64,000 nt of DNA from Drechslerella dactyloides (taxonomy: Eukaryota > Ascomycota > Orbiliomycetes > Orbiliales > Orbiliaceae), in assembly GCA_020064725.1 (NCBI GenBank), contig JAGTWJ010000019.1:1550001-1614000 (forward strand). The letters run 5' to 3'. The notes beneath the pieces were generated by a model. It saw only the letters and a list, made by a program, of their open reading frames with translations. It did not search any database and had not been told where the DNA came from. This document shows, piece after piece, positions 20,714 through 31,897 of the stretch. How positions within the stretch are numbered: the first letter of the stretch is position 1; each line of letters starts with the position of its first letter. The translations under genes were made by a program, and so were the position numbers.

Positions 20714-22777
20714 CCTTTCTTTTGCGCTGTCCTAATGCCAAAGTCACGGGACTATCGCTGCGGGGCTGTTGATCGAATCTTATATAGATCAGAGAAATTC
20801 AAACTCAAAGACACTATTTTCATTGGAAAGAAAGCTGGGACATCAATGTCTTTGGTGCATTACATCAGCGACAACAACCATAACATCAAAGCGGCAGATC
20901 ATCAAAAGCGGTGGAGGAATTTTGAGATGCCAATTGATCTTGGAAAGAAAAGAAAAACAATGATCGAATGAACGAGTTAGTATTCTATATACACACGTTT
21001 GGCTTGTCATTCGATCCGTAGACTGACAGGTCAAAATAGCGGTACAACTGCACCCTATGAATTGGGGCGAATGGGTCTCGACACTGGGTATCTTACATAA
21101 CATGAACGGTAACACATTGGGTCGTGACTTTAGGACACCCTATTAAAATCTCGTTCCTCATCCAGCTATTGATACCTCCACCAATAAGTTAACTTCAATG
21201 GCTCCGTGGGAGCAAAGCGATGCTCGACCACCCTTGAAAGCCTTCCGGTGTACAAGATGTTGAATAGTCGGCTCGCGGGGCAGGCTTGGTAGGTCGAAGC
21301 TGGTGGCTACCTAAGAGGCTATACTCGATCCGTATGTTGTGTAACTAGACGAGATTTATGTCTTGTGTCTATCACACGAGTTTTCAGGATTATATAATAT
21401 CGGCATTATCATATACCAATCCTGGCAAGCCATCCTTATCAGTTGCTCAGCTGGTGTCCTAAGGTGGACCCTGGGTGATGCAAGCGGTATAGTCCATCTT
21501 TCGCAAAAATGAAACGGCTGAGATCGTAGCCTTCCCTCTCGCATACCAATGCCTTAAGGCTATGCGTCGGTAGCGCAATCATGCTGGATGACTAGTATAG
21601 ACTGTTGCTTCAATATTGCAGGCGCTATAATCAGCTGGATCACTTTTTTTTAGGCAAGAATTTATCCGCCGATGCAGCTTCTTTTTGAATGGAAAGACGG
21701 CGTTCCTAGCTGAGTAGGTTGAACCGAGAACACGACCGTTTTGGCCATTACCTATAGACCCGGTATTATAGGAGGCGTAAGTGCATCTTAGCGAAGATAT
21801 ATATCTGCGCCTATTCCTGACCATGTTTTAGTAATATAAGCGTGATATGCATGCTTACATACTCAAAATTAAAGGTTAGCAACAGCTGAAGTGTCTCGTG
21901 CAACCATAATAAGGACTCACTGTGGCGCACATGCACGCCTCAAAACTTAAGTGGCAGACTTATTAGTCCTAATGGGGTTATCTCAATGCGTGACCCTGCA
22001 GTACTGCCCCCGGGGACTGGACCCTGCCACCACCATTTGATGTATACGTAATCACTGCTCTTTCTGTTTTACATTGTGGCGTTGTTTCGCGGTTACATGA
22101 CAATGCATTTGATTAAGATCAGATTTAGATTATGATAGTTCTAAACTGTCATGTTACGTAAGGAAATGTATTATAGGATTAGTTTCATTTATCCCTTGGT
22201 TTTTTCCAGAATTTTTTTGGATTGGAAACAAACTGGGCGATAGGCGTGCGAGAACACTACGTTTGGGTGTAGATCATCGAGTGATGCAGACTCCTGACTA
22301 ACGAAGCAGGGCTGGGTGATAGAATATTTTGTGTAGTATATCGATTGGAGGCCTGGGCGTACCGATACGAGGATAGTCGTGTCGGTAGGTGCTGAGAAGG
22401 TTAACAGCACCAAAGTTGGCAGCTGGTACCAGATCTGGGTAGCCTAGGCTAGACAGGGCGGCCGATAGTTACACAATGCAATCCCCACAACTAATTTGGG
22501 ATGTCTTGCGTTGTAGATGCGATTCGCCGGTACGCAGGAGACAATGAACATTGCATCCAAGATAATTCGTAAATGCACAGGCCTGGATAAATCGTGGTTA
22601 TAGCCTCGGGCCTGCTACCTTTCGACTATAAAGCCAGCGTGATGGAACGCGATTGTAAGTCCAAAATCACAGCCCTCACCATCATCGATTCGATTCGCAT
22701 CATTCTTTTGTTTTAGATAAATTCGTATTTTATATATCATAAACCAGGCTCGCGCGAGACCAAGGTTTACACTCAAA
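20714..22777. other. gene-poor AT-rich stretch
   Basis: 2.06 kb with no supported gene. Small frames run from copy B into this stretch (to 20971) but have no family features. The composition is more AT-rich than the coding blocks and may be decayed transposon sequence. No terminal repeats or transposase motifs were found. The last 150 bases should hold the promoter of the esterase gene. Confidence 0.45.
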
Positions 22778-24034
22778 ATGGCGTCCAATACCCGTTCAGC
22801 CAACTTAAAATCATGCCTCCTACTCTTTCTATCTTCCGTTTCGCTGGTAGCAGCACAACCTCCGCCACCAATCTCCTTACCATACCCAGATGGAGATGCG
22901 CGCCTTAGAACCGCTCTTGTCAATAGCCAGTTGACGGACGAGAGCCGGACCGATCCCTGGGCACCGCCTGGTACTAAACGCAAGCTGATGGTGTCCATGT
23001 TCTATCCGGTCCCTAAGGAACGGTGCGAGTCCGCCCTCGACCAAGTCGAATACATGCCACCGAGCACTGCTACCGCGTTCTCAGCGTACCTTGGTATGCC
23101 GGACGGTATTTTTCAACTTCTCCGGCTGCAAGTTTGCAAGCCAAAACCGGGCAAGGTCGACTTGGATAAATATCCTGTCATTCTATATTCGCCGGGGTTT
23201 AGTTCCAGCCGCCTATTGGCCAGCGCTCAGGCTCAGAAAGTCGCGAACGCTGGGTATGTGGTTGTGACAGTGGATCATCCCTACGATGCGGTCTCCGTTC
23301 AATTTCCACCCTCGGAACAATTCCCGAATGGCGAAGTCGTCGGACATTCGACCAGTACCGACAGCCCACCCGCTGCACTCGACGCCACCATACCACAGCG
23401 AGTCGCGGATGTGCAATTCGTGCTCAACACGCTCTCTTCGAAAGCCGGGCTGGGACTTTTGATCCCAGGTGTATCCAAGGGGTTAGACGTCAAGCGTGTC
23501 GCTATGTTTGGACATTCACTTGGGGGCGCTACTCTCTTTGCTGCCATGTTTGCTGAGCCGCGGATCATGGGGGGTTTCGATCTGGACGGCAATCTTTATG
23601 GATTCCCTCAGTCGAAGGACCGGAAGCTCCCTAAGGAGAAGTCCCTTGCACTTTTTGGCAGACCGGACCATAACACCACCGACGATGCTACATGGCGAGA
23701 GGGTTTGAGTCGAGTTGAAGGGTGGAAAAGGGAACTAGTCCTTGCTAGTTCTGGCCATTTTACATTTACCGATGGTCCACTTCTGATCAAGGCGCTGCAG
23801 GACAAGCAGATTTTGCCAGAATCTCTGCCTCCACCGTTGGTGGCAATGTTGGGGTCACTTCCTGGTGATCGTCCGTTCAAGATTCTGACCACTTATGTCA
23901 TCGCGTTTATGGACTTTGTCCTGAAGGACAAGTGCCCGGGACTGTTCATGGCTCCGAATAGGGAGTTCCCGGAGGTCACTCTTATGAACACTGGCTCCAG
24001 AGTTGGACCTTGGTGCCGACCATGGAGAGGTTGA
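22778..24034 (+). CDS. secreted PAF-acetylhydrolase-like esterase (alpha/beta hydrolase)
   Basis: 418 aa, single exon, ATG at 22778. A signal peptide covers about residues 1-26 (CLLLFLSSVSLVAAQ). The body is the PAF-AH/dienelactone hydrolase fold. It has the strand-turn YPVILYSPGFSSSRLL near the oxyanion hole, then VVTVDHPYDA, and the nucleophile elbow FGHSLGGAT. The second Asp of GGFDLDGNL follows a strand as in the catalytic acid position. SSGHFTFTD supplies the likely His. In the plasma PAF-AH family the same Ser-Asp-His order hydrolyses short acyl chains from phospholipids. The natural substrate of the fungal enzyme is unknown. It stands alone between gene-poor stretches. Confidence 0.85.
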   Translation: MASNTRSANLKSCLLLFLSSVSLVAAQPPPPISLPYPDGDARLRTALVNSQLTDESRTDPWAPPGTKRKLMVSMFYPVPKERCESALDQVEYMPPSTATAFSAYLGMPDGIFQLLRLQVCKPKPGKVDLDKYPVILYSPGFSSSRLLASAQAQKVANAGYVVVTVDHPYDAVSVQFPPSEQFPNGEVVGHSTSTDSPPAALDATIPQRVADVQFVLNTLSSKAGLGLLIPGVSKGLDVKRVAMFGHSLGGATLFAAMFAEPRIMGGFDLDGNLYGFPQSKDRKLPKEKSLALFGRPDHNTTDDATWREGLSRVEGWKRELVLASSGHFTFTDGPLLIKALQDKQILPESLPPPLVAMLGSLPGDRPFKILTTYVIAFMDFVLKDKCPGLFMAPNREFPEVTLMNTGSRVGPWCRPWRG

Positions 24035-24509
24035 TACCAACAGTGCCAGATTTGTCACCTGATTATTTATTGTGCTGTCCTTCGTGTATTAGACTAGATA
24101 TTTGTAGATGAAATAGAACTTTGGTATATAGAGATATTTTTATAAAACCCCTATAAAGTAACACTTGACAATCAGAGTATGGCGTGCAAAAGTGGACACA
24201 AGATTATACATTCGCCTTCACAGTAGTCTACAATACTTTCAATCCTGTATAATATCGCGAGATTGACGACGTCTCCAGCGTCAAGACAGCCTGCCAAAAA
24301 TGCAACAGGCCAACGCAGAAAACGGGGCAAAAAGGCCGCCTCGGCTGAAGTTGCGTCGTCATCGCGATGCCTGCTGCTGACTCAGCTGCTCTCCCTATCT
24401 CCCCCGACGCCTTCCAACGTCTCACCTTCCTCCTCCTCCTCCTCCCCAAGATATCATCACCACCTCCACCTTCAGATGACCTAGCCGCACTCTCCAGCTC
24501 CTCCCCGCG
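24035..24509. other. intergenic stretch with repeat copy C
   Basis: 475 bases: the 3' UTR of the esterase gene, AT-rich sequence, then repeat copy C and about 155 pyrimidine-rich bases (CTCCTCCTCCTCC) before the next start codon. Confidence 0.5.
24293..24354 (+). repeat. dispersed repeat, partial copy C
   Basis: About 62 bases matching the 3' third of copies A and B: an ATGCAACA start, then AACGGGGCAAAAAGGCCGCC, then TCGGCTGAAGTTGCG. It lies 155 bases before a start codon, so it may now form part of a promoter or 5' leader. Confidence 0.65.
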
Positions 24510-25778
24510 ATGGCTGCCGAACTGGTCATTCCGACCGCCATCCGGGCCCTGCGCTCCGTGATCAAGAAAGGCATCGCCGTCGTCCGCGACCGCCTCCCCC
24601 AGGCCGGCCACGACCTTGCCTCCATCGAGCCCGCCCTCGCCCGCAACTCCCAGCGTCTCCAACAGCCCGCCGCCCGCATCCGCCAGCAACAGCAACAGCG
24701 CTCCTCCCACGCCTCCAGCTTCTCCACCAGCTTCTCCACCAGCTTCACCCGCTCCTTCCACAGCCGCACCGCCAAAGATGCCGCTGCCGCCGCCCGCGCA
24801 CCCGTTCGCACGGCCTTCTCGCGAGTCACAAAGACGACACCGTTCGCCTCGACGCTTCGCCCAAAGCTCTGCGGCGCCCTCCCGCGCTCCATGAACGGCT
24901 ACTCTCTCGGCGGCAACGCCCGCTACTTCTCCCACACCACCGCGCCCGCACAGGTCGTCCAGCAGGTCTCCGCTGCCATGCGCGCCTTCCTCCTCACCTC
25001 CCAGTCCGCGGCCTCCAAGCGTCGTAACCCGTCGGACACCTACATCCGCGGCCAGATCCGACTGCACCTCGCCGCTGCCAACACCGACCGTCTCGCGCCC
25101 GGTGCATACGTCGACTTCCACCTCACCCCGCGCTTCACAGCCCTCTCCCCCGCCGATCCCGTCGGGTACACCACCCTCGACGACACCCGCGGAGGCTTCC
25201 TCGAGTCGCTCTCCGAGGACTTCTCCTCTGCCGTCCGCGACATCACACGCACCTACGCTGACCTCCGCCGCCTGTCCGCGCTCGGCGAGTTGCCCGTTAC
25301 GCTCGTCGCACCCGCCACGTTACGAGTCCACTTCCGCGGCTGCGACGCCGCTCTCGTCACGGCGCTCTGCGATGAAGTCGGCGTGACGAGCGGGATAATC
25401 CACGAAGACGAGCGCTTCGCGTACGACCGCTTGTTCCCCGCGCGTGATCCCGAGAGCGCCGTCAACTGGAGGGAGATGATGTCCTCGTCCGCCTCTTACA
25501 CGGACGAGGACATGGTAGATTGGGACGCCTACAGCCGCATCCCGTCACATGAGGTGAACAACAAACTTGACGCGCTGTCCTTCAGCGATGAGGGGGCGAA
25601 CCCGCATTGGGAGCAGCAGCCGCGGCGGGAGGATGACTACGAGACCTTCGACGAGATCGACCCCGGGAGCAGCGATGAGGAAGTGCTGTTTGGAAAGGAG
25701 GAGTGTATGGTTGATAGCGGCGGGTTTGTAAACCCGTGGGTTATGCCCACGCCGGATCGTACCGGTTTATTCACGTAG
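24510..25778 (+). CDS. conserved-looking protein with possible mitochondrial presequence
   Basis: 422 aa, single exon, ATG at 24510. The N-terminal 130 residues are Arg/Ser/Ala-rich with almost no acidic residues after position 40 (ASSFSTSFSTSFTRSFHSRT) and look like a mitochondrial presequence or a disordered basic tail. The ordered part begins at YFSHTTAPAQVVQQVSAAMR and continues with an alternating strand-helix region to about residue 310. An LRVHFRGCDAALVTALCDEV segment is probably the core. The C-terminus is acidic and disordered. I do not recognise a catalytic motif and leave the function open. The GC-rich coding strand also gives a long antisense frame, which I reject. Confidence 0.7.
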   Translation: MAAELVIPTAIRALRSVIKKGIAVVRDRLPQAGHDLASIEPALARNSQRLQQPAARIRQQQQQRSSHASSFSTSFSTSFTRSFHSRTAKDAAAAARAPVRTAFSRVTKTTPFASTLRPKLCGALPRSMNGYSLGGNARYFSHTTAPAQVVQQVSAAMRAFLLTSQSAASKRRNPSDTYIRGQIRLHLAAANTDRLAPGAYVDFHLTPRFTALSPADPVGYTTLDDTRGGFLESLSEDFSSAVRDITRTYADLRRLSALGELPVTLVAPATLRVHFRGCDAALVTALCDEVGVTSGIIHEDERFAYDRLFPARDPESAVNWREMMSSSASYTDEDMVDWDAYSRIPSHEVNNKLDALSFSDEGANPHWEQQPRREDDYETFDEIDPGSSDEEVLFGKEECMVDSGGFVNPWVMPTPDRTGLFT

Positions 25779-26353
25779 GTTGCTCGTTGATTGTGGGGTA
25801 ACGTTTTTGTAGCGGGGTTGGGGGGTTCTTTTTGTGAAGCTGCAGAATGCCGATGGTGTAATCGCCACTATAGCGTCTTTTTTTCCCCTTTGTACATGCT
25901 TTTCTACTATACTATCACTGATATAACACTACACTCGCTGCCATCGCGCGAATATACTATACTCAAATATGCATAACCATAATAGTATAATTATACTAGT
26001 GCAGTTCTCAGAGCAATACAAGACTATTCTCGGAGAAGTATAATATGTGTGAGGAGACATTATATTAACGACAATGTATCTATAACCCTTCTCATGCAGT
26101 ACAACTTTTGACGTCTTCAACCTATGCTTCCTTCCTTCGCATACCTGCTTGATGTGATCTGCAGGTACGTATGCCACGCAAATAAGTATACCCACCTCTC
26201 TCTCTACCCCGGTAAGCTATATAGATGCGACCATCCGCATCGCTCATGCATGCACAGGTGATATCCCTCCACGTACGTACAAGTAAGCACAGCCATATAT
26301 AATGCCATATTCGCAATCGGAAAGTACCCTCCACCTTATCCGGTATATTCAAC
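25779..26353. other. intergenic between convergent genes
   Basis: 575 AT-rich bases (many TATACTA strings) with the 3' ends of both neighbours. Nothing else recognised. Confidence 0.5.
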
Positions 26354-29326
26354 TCACGCCTTGGCCTGGAAAATATTCGCCAGCGGCCACCGCGCTCTTG
26401 CGGCAGCAGTATACGCTGCCACATCGCCCTTGACCTCCTTCACGACCGCCAGCCCGTCCACCGCATCCTTCAGCGTCGTCCCTTCCTTCGACAGCGCATC
26501 GACAAGCAACGCCTCCGAGTCTGTTTCCACGGCAGGCGCGCTCTCGCCTTCCGCTGCGGCGGCGGCGAGGACCTGCCGTGTTCGGACGACGGAGAAGATT
26601 GCGCGGCCGCTGTCGGCGTGGGACTTTAGATATCCTTCGTTGAAGGATGGCAGTGGTGTATCTCGTGGCGCGAGGGTGAAGGTTTCGTCTATTATCGACT
26701 GTACTGTCGGTGATAGTTCTGGCTTCGAGTCCACTAATCGTCACACTGTCAGCGTCCAGTCTACGGTTGTATGACTAAAAGGAAGAAGAATAGCAGGAAG
26801 GGGATACTCACGGAAGAGCTGGAATTTGACAATCTGTTCGTGCACAACCGGGTCTTCCGGCGCCAGCGCATGTCCCGCAAGCAGACACTTCAGCGCCAGC
26901 AAGTATTTCCCTGTTGCATCCCGTTAGCGCATATAAACCACGGCGTACGATGGAATAGTAGAATGGACGCACTCCTCTTCATGTACACCTCGAATCCGGC
27001 GGTCTGTCCCTCTAGGAAGTTCGGCGAAAACTCCAACAGCGGCTTCAACCACGCCAGCGCCTTCTCAAGCGGCTCCGCCGTCTGCGCCAGCTTCGCACCC
27101 AGCGGATCGTCGTCCTGCCGCTTCTCCTCCCCGCCCCGCCGGTCATCCTTCGCCTTGGCCGCCGCCTCCGCCGCCGCCTTCTCCTGCCGCTGAGCCTCGC
27201 GCTTCGCCTTCTTCATCGCCTTCTTGCGGTCCGCCGTGCTCAGACTCTCAAAGTCGACGCCCTCCTCACCCGTCCCGTTCGCTAGCGACCCGTGCGCCAG
27301 ATGCGGCTTGTCGTTCAGCAGTAGGTAGATTCGGATGGCGTTCGCCGCCGCCCGCCGGAAGAACGGGTGCGCCCAGAGCGTGTCCTCCCACCGCACCATG
27401 TCGACGTACGCCCGGATCATCCCCTTGCGCAGCGAGAACGAGTGGAAGTCGAACTGGTCGTCCGTCCAGTCTTCGAAGATCTTGAAGATTGCGTGGAACC
27501 GCTTCAGCGCGAGACCAAGCTTGCCCTGTCGCGCGTACGACTCGCCGTCCTCCGTGATGTACCACACGCACTGCATCTCCAGCAGGTCGCCCAGCGGGCC
27601 GTTGACGTCGTTCTACCGTCGACACATAATCAGCATTTCCTCACACTAAAGTTGATGGTGGTACAAGTATGCAGGAGAGGGGAACCCACCCGCGTGAAGA
27701 GTCCCATCGTCTTGATCGCGTCGTCGTTGCAGTCGTTGCGCAGCATGTACTTGGCGCACTTGGTGTTGTAGTACCGGTCGCTCTTGTCCTGCTGCCGCGC
27801 GTTATCCATCTCCTCCATCGCCTTGCGCACGTCGCCCGCATGCTTGAGGATCCGCGCCAGCCCGAGTCGCAGCTCGCCCTGGTCCGCGTTGTCAGCAGCG
27901 AGCTCGAGCGCCTCGTTGATGTATTTGAGCGCCGTGTCCGTGTTGCGTATCCGCCAGTGGTCGTGATGTTGCGAGAAGTAGTACAGAGTGTAGACGAGCA
28001 CGCTGTTGTTGTTGTTGCTGTTGGCATTGCCGCTGCCGCCGTTGGTCAGCTTGTCGCCGTTGGTGTTGGCTTCCGCATCGGCGGCGTCGGCGGCAGGTGG
28101 GTTGGCGTCCTTGGCTTCTTCACGGGTTTTCGCGAGGAAGTTCTCCACCAGTTGCTGCAGGCACTCGCGTTTGGCGACGTCGCTGTAGAGCGCCTTGAGG
28201 CTTGTGAAGGTGGATGGTGCCGCGCGCTTGAGTCTCCAGTCGAGGTACCGCTGCGCTGCCGCATGGAAGGCGTCGCCTGCAGTTGCAACGTTAGCAACCA
28301 AAGAGAAACAATAACTTCGTCGACGGATTCCTACCTTCTAGAAAGTCGAGGGGGATGCGCTTGGGTGCGTCCGCGCGAGGGTACTGTGTCGCCAGCTCCT
28401 CGTATATCTTCAGCCGGTCGTCTCCTTCGATGCCCAGACTCTTCTCCAGCCCAGCGTAGTAATCTCTCTTCTCCGGGTTTCTGTCCAACAGCGTGCGATA
28501 ACCCTTCTCCGCAAGCTCGCTCTTCCCCAGCTTCAGGTGGTACTGCGCGCGGCCTTCCAATATCGCCACCTTGTCCAGCGCGGTCCGTGCGATCAGTTCT
28601 AGATGGTCCAGCGCCTTCTCATAGTTGCCGCTCTCCGCGATGATGTCGTTCTTGTACAGGATCGCCTCCGAGTTCTCCAGGTCGGACCGCGGCGGCGGCT
28701 GCTTCAGCGTCTCCTCGTACTTTGTCAGCACATTCTCGGCCTCGGCGAGGTTTCCGGCGAGATGGTATGCAATCGCCAGGCCCGTCCAGTTCTGCCGGAT
28801 CTGGGGCTTCGAGATGACCATCAGCCGCCGGCTCTCGATATAGCCCGGGTAGTCGCGCATCTGGACCTGAAGCAGCGCCAGGTCGCGTAGGATCTGCTGG
28901 GACTCGGGCTCGAAGCGCAGGGCCATCTTGTACGCCTTGATCGCCTCGTCAAAGTTCTTCTGGCTGCGGTAGAGGAGGCCGTAGACGTGCCAGCACACGT
29001 GCGACTTCATGTCCTGCTTGAGGGCTTCTTTCGCGATCGCAAAGGCGTCCTCCGTCTTGCCCTGGCAGTTGATGAGCAGGCCCTTCATGGCGAGCGTTTC
29101 GCCGTGTCGAGGGTTCTTCTTGAGGATCTGGGGAGACGTGACGCGGATGTTAGCACGCATTCAATGAATCCTATTGGGTGTGTGGATAGCAGGCTGGGAG
29201 GGGGTGGGGAGAGCGTGCCTGTTCGGCGGCCTTGAGACCCTTCTTGTACTGCTTCGTCTCGTAGAACTTGAGCACATTGCGGAAGAGGGAGGCCTCTTTC
29301 GAGGCGAGTGGCTGCTGGCTCGGCAT
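26354..29326 (-). CDS. NAA15: NatA N-terminal acetyltransferase auxiliary subunit Naa15 (Nat1)
   Basis: Six exons: 29326-29219, 29127-28335, 28276-27690, 27612-26973, 26910-26812 and 26733-26354, giving 868 aa, the usual length for the family. TPR-type helical repeats fill the protein. Family landmarks include AAEQILKKNPRHGETLAMKG at the first junction, SHVCWHVYGLLYRSQKNFDE, the EMQCVWYITEDGESYARQGK stretch and the Lys-rich KKAMKKAKREAQRQEKAA segment. Naa15 anchors Naa10 to the ribosome for acetylation of small N-terminal residues. Intron 1 (91 bases) has a GC donor (CAG|GCACGC) with a normal GCTAAC branch and CCAG acceptor. No GT donor nearby keeps the frame. Exon 3 carries an Asn/Ser-rich insert (NANSNNNNS). 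Intron 3 has a GTGGGT donor. Confidence 0.94.
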
Positions 29327-30102
29327 GGTGGGTCGAGGGATGTGGGCGTCGTCCGTTCGCCGCGGGAAGGATAAAAGTCAGGTAAGGTGAGTAGCTAAGG
29401 TAAGAAGGTGGGTATGGATGTCGGTTCGAAGCGGGTGAATCGATGGATGGATCGGTACTGAGAGGGTCGAGGAAGGAGTATTCGACCGCGGACGCTCGTT
29501 ATATCGTGGACATATACGCGGTGTTCGTTCCTGGCCGGTGTGCACCCGTTAGCTTAACTCCAGGTCCCGTGATGCACGGTGTCTCTGTGGTGTTTGTGGG
29601 AGGTAGTTTACCGTGGACGGCGACTGGATACGGCGGGAGCTCGTCAACGAAGCTTGACACCGTGGTGACAGCGGCCAGAAGAGCGGGTTCGAGGTGGTTG
29701 TGGAGGCGGTGGAGACGCAGCCGCGTGGAGGGCGTCGTCGTGAGGATGGTCGAGCTGGAGTTTTGGCTTTGTGGCCCGGCAGAATTAATTTGTGCCATTC
29801 GTCTGTCTTCGTGCGGCCTCGTCGGCGACCCACGCACACCCCACCACACAACACATCGCCGCCCAAAATGCAACCCCTCCACGACTTCACATCAGCTGAT
29901 GAACGAGAATGAAGACGCCGGATGCTGTGATCGTGATATAAGATGCGAAATCACAGTATCTGGCTCTGGTGTCGGTGCAGAAGGGCGTAGAGTACGTCTA
30001 TATTTAGGTACATGCAGGGTTGCCTTGCCCCGGAATATGTACACACCCCGGTCGGCCTCTATCGATAGGGCTCTCGCTCTTTCTTATCCCAGTCCATTTC
30101 AT
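29327..30102. other. upstream region of naa15 / 3' side of the glycosylase gene
   Basis: 776 bases between two minus-strand genes. A plus-strand frame of 230 codons crosses it but lacks an ordered fold or splice logic, and I treat it as chance. The naa15 promoter should lie in the first few hundred bases. Confidence 0.5.
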
Positions 30103-31897
30103 TCACTTCTTCGGCCGGCCAGACCGACGGCCTGACGAGACCCCACGATCAGTCTTCCCGGTGGCCACAGGTTCTTCTTCCTGGTCCTTCTTCGATGGCC
30201 GTTCTCTTCTTGCGCTCTTCGTCACCACGGGCTCTGGCTCTTCCTCGTCCGACTCTTCCTTCTTCACGCTCCTCCTGCCCCTCTTGGCCGGTGTCGGCAC
30301 CTCTGCTTTGACGACCTTCGCGCTTCTCCTCCCCCTCTTCGCAGGCGTATACTCCTCTTCCTCTTCCTCTTCCTCATCTTCTTCTTCCTCTTCCTCCTCA
30401 GCCTTCACCGCCTTGCGCTTCTTCGCACTCTTCTTCTCAGCCCCGCCATCGTCAGCTCCCGCCTCGCTCTTCACCGCCGTCCCACCCGTCGCCTTCTGCC
30501 GCGTCTTAACATACGCGCTCGTCCTCCCGCCGACCTTGACGAAATCAATCTTCTCCCCGCTGGGTAACTGGTTGCCCTTCTTCCCCTTGCCCCACCGGTA
30601 CTTGAACAGCCAGTCGGACGGGAACTTGGACGAGTCGCCGAGCAGGTCGCATGCTGTGGTGCAGATGTGCAGCGTGGACTCGTACAGTTGCTTCTGTTGG
30701 GCCTCGGAGAGCGTGTTGGTGTACTGCTCCGGGTGGATGCGGGCGTGGAAGAGGATCTCATCGCCAACCCAGTTGCCGACGCCGCTGATGAACGCCTGGT
30801 CGAGGAGGAGGGCCTGTATCATGTCACCAATATTACGTCAGCATCGTACCGTGTAGTAGCATTCGTAGAGCACGTGTGGTTCTCCCGGTGGTTCGGGAAT
30901 ATATGTTGGTGGATGTAGAGTGGATGTAGAGGTACGCACCTTAACGGGCACTTTGCGCTTCAGCAACGTCTGCGAAAACCACTTTTCATCCAGCCCGTCC
31001 ACCACCGGATCCGGTCCGTTCTCCTTTAACGGGCTGACCTTGCGGATATTATCCGCAGGCGTATCGATCAGCCGCACCCGTCCGAGTCGACGGGGGTCCG
31101 TGAACGCGACGCGGTTGCCGTCGTCGTCCACCTCCAGCTCGAACTTGAGGAACCTGGGCGGCCAGACGACCTCTTCCTTGGTGTCCTCGTCAGCCATGTC
31201 GGCGCGGTAGTGCGCTTCGGGTGCCTGACTGAACGTGATCCAGCCCGTCATGCCAAAGCTGCACCCCAGATTATGTCATATCAATCATAGGCGCCTTCGA
31301 TATGAGAAGTTTGGGGGAAAGGACCACGTACTGCATGAGCGGATGCGGCGGAGAGTCCATGACCATCCTAGAGTTTGAATTAATCTTTTAACATTGTGCA
31401 GATATGGTATGTGCGCATTCCGGCTCTATGTGTGAGCTCACCAGAAGTATTTGCCTTGCTGTCTATCCCCTCGTCAGCTCTATATTCAAGATCATTCTCG
31501 TTGTTGATTACGTGACTGGCAACATACCGTGCGTCAACGATCTTCTTGCCCTTCATCGCCTTCATGAAGGCCGCGTGCGTGGTATCCTTGAACACAATAG
31601 CATCTTCGTTCGCCAACACCTATACGCGTCCAAAGCAGCACCGACATTAGGTTATATGATAGCAAAGCGAACGAAGGTGAAAATTATTGACGCACGTTCG
31701 TTATCGTCTTCCCGGCAAGGTACTTTTTGATATAGCTGTTGCAGTTCCATTTGCATTCGGCAGTGTCGAAAGCGCATACAATTAGCAGCCACACTCGCCA
31801 AGCTCCAGCCAAGCCAGGAGCATCAATCAGGCCGGAAAGGAAGGAAGGACGTATAGACATACTGCACTATCCGTGCGATCTCAGCGATCTCCGGCAT
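30103..31897 (-). CDS. formamidopyrimidine-DNA glycosylase (Fpg/Nei family, zinc-less type)
   Basis: Seven exons: 31897-31863, 31735-31696, 31619-31525, 31462-31442, 31367-31332, 31258-30940 and 30813-30103, giving 418 aa. The start MPEIAEIARIV gives Pro2 and Glu3, the catalytic residues of Fpg enzymes. QQGKYFW, PHPLMHFGMTGW and DPRRLGRVRL follow as in MutM. The H2TH region holds LLLDQAFISGVGNWVGDEIL. In place of a Cys4 finger the C-terminal hairpin reads GGRTSAYVKTRQK, the zinc-less form known from plants and fungi. A tail of about 100 residues is Lys- and Glu-rich, with two copies of TPAKRGRRS, and probably serves nuclear or DNA binding. It excises oxidised purines. Exon 4 is only 21 bases. 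Exons 1-5 together span 566 bases for 227 coding bases. Confidence 0.92.

Noticed and set aside
20498..20971. 157-codon frame downstream of the membrane protein gene
   Set aside because: It lies largely in repeat copy B and AT-rich DNA; no domain and no splice signals.
24228..25121. 297-codon frame on the minus strand, opposite the possible mitochondrial protein gene
   Set aside because: It is the antisense shadow of a GC-rich coding strand; Gly/Glu/Arg repeats, no ordered domain, and the sense frame has better features.
27669..28643. 324-codon plus-strand frame across naa15
   Set aside because: Antisense to naa15 exons 2-3, crossing an intron; sense gene is certain.
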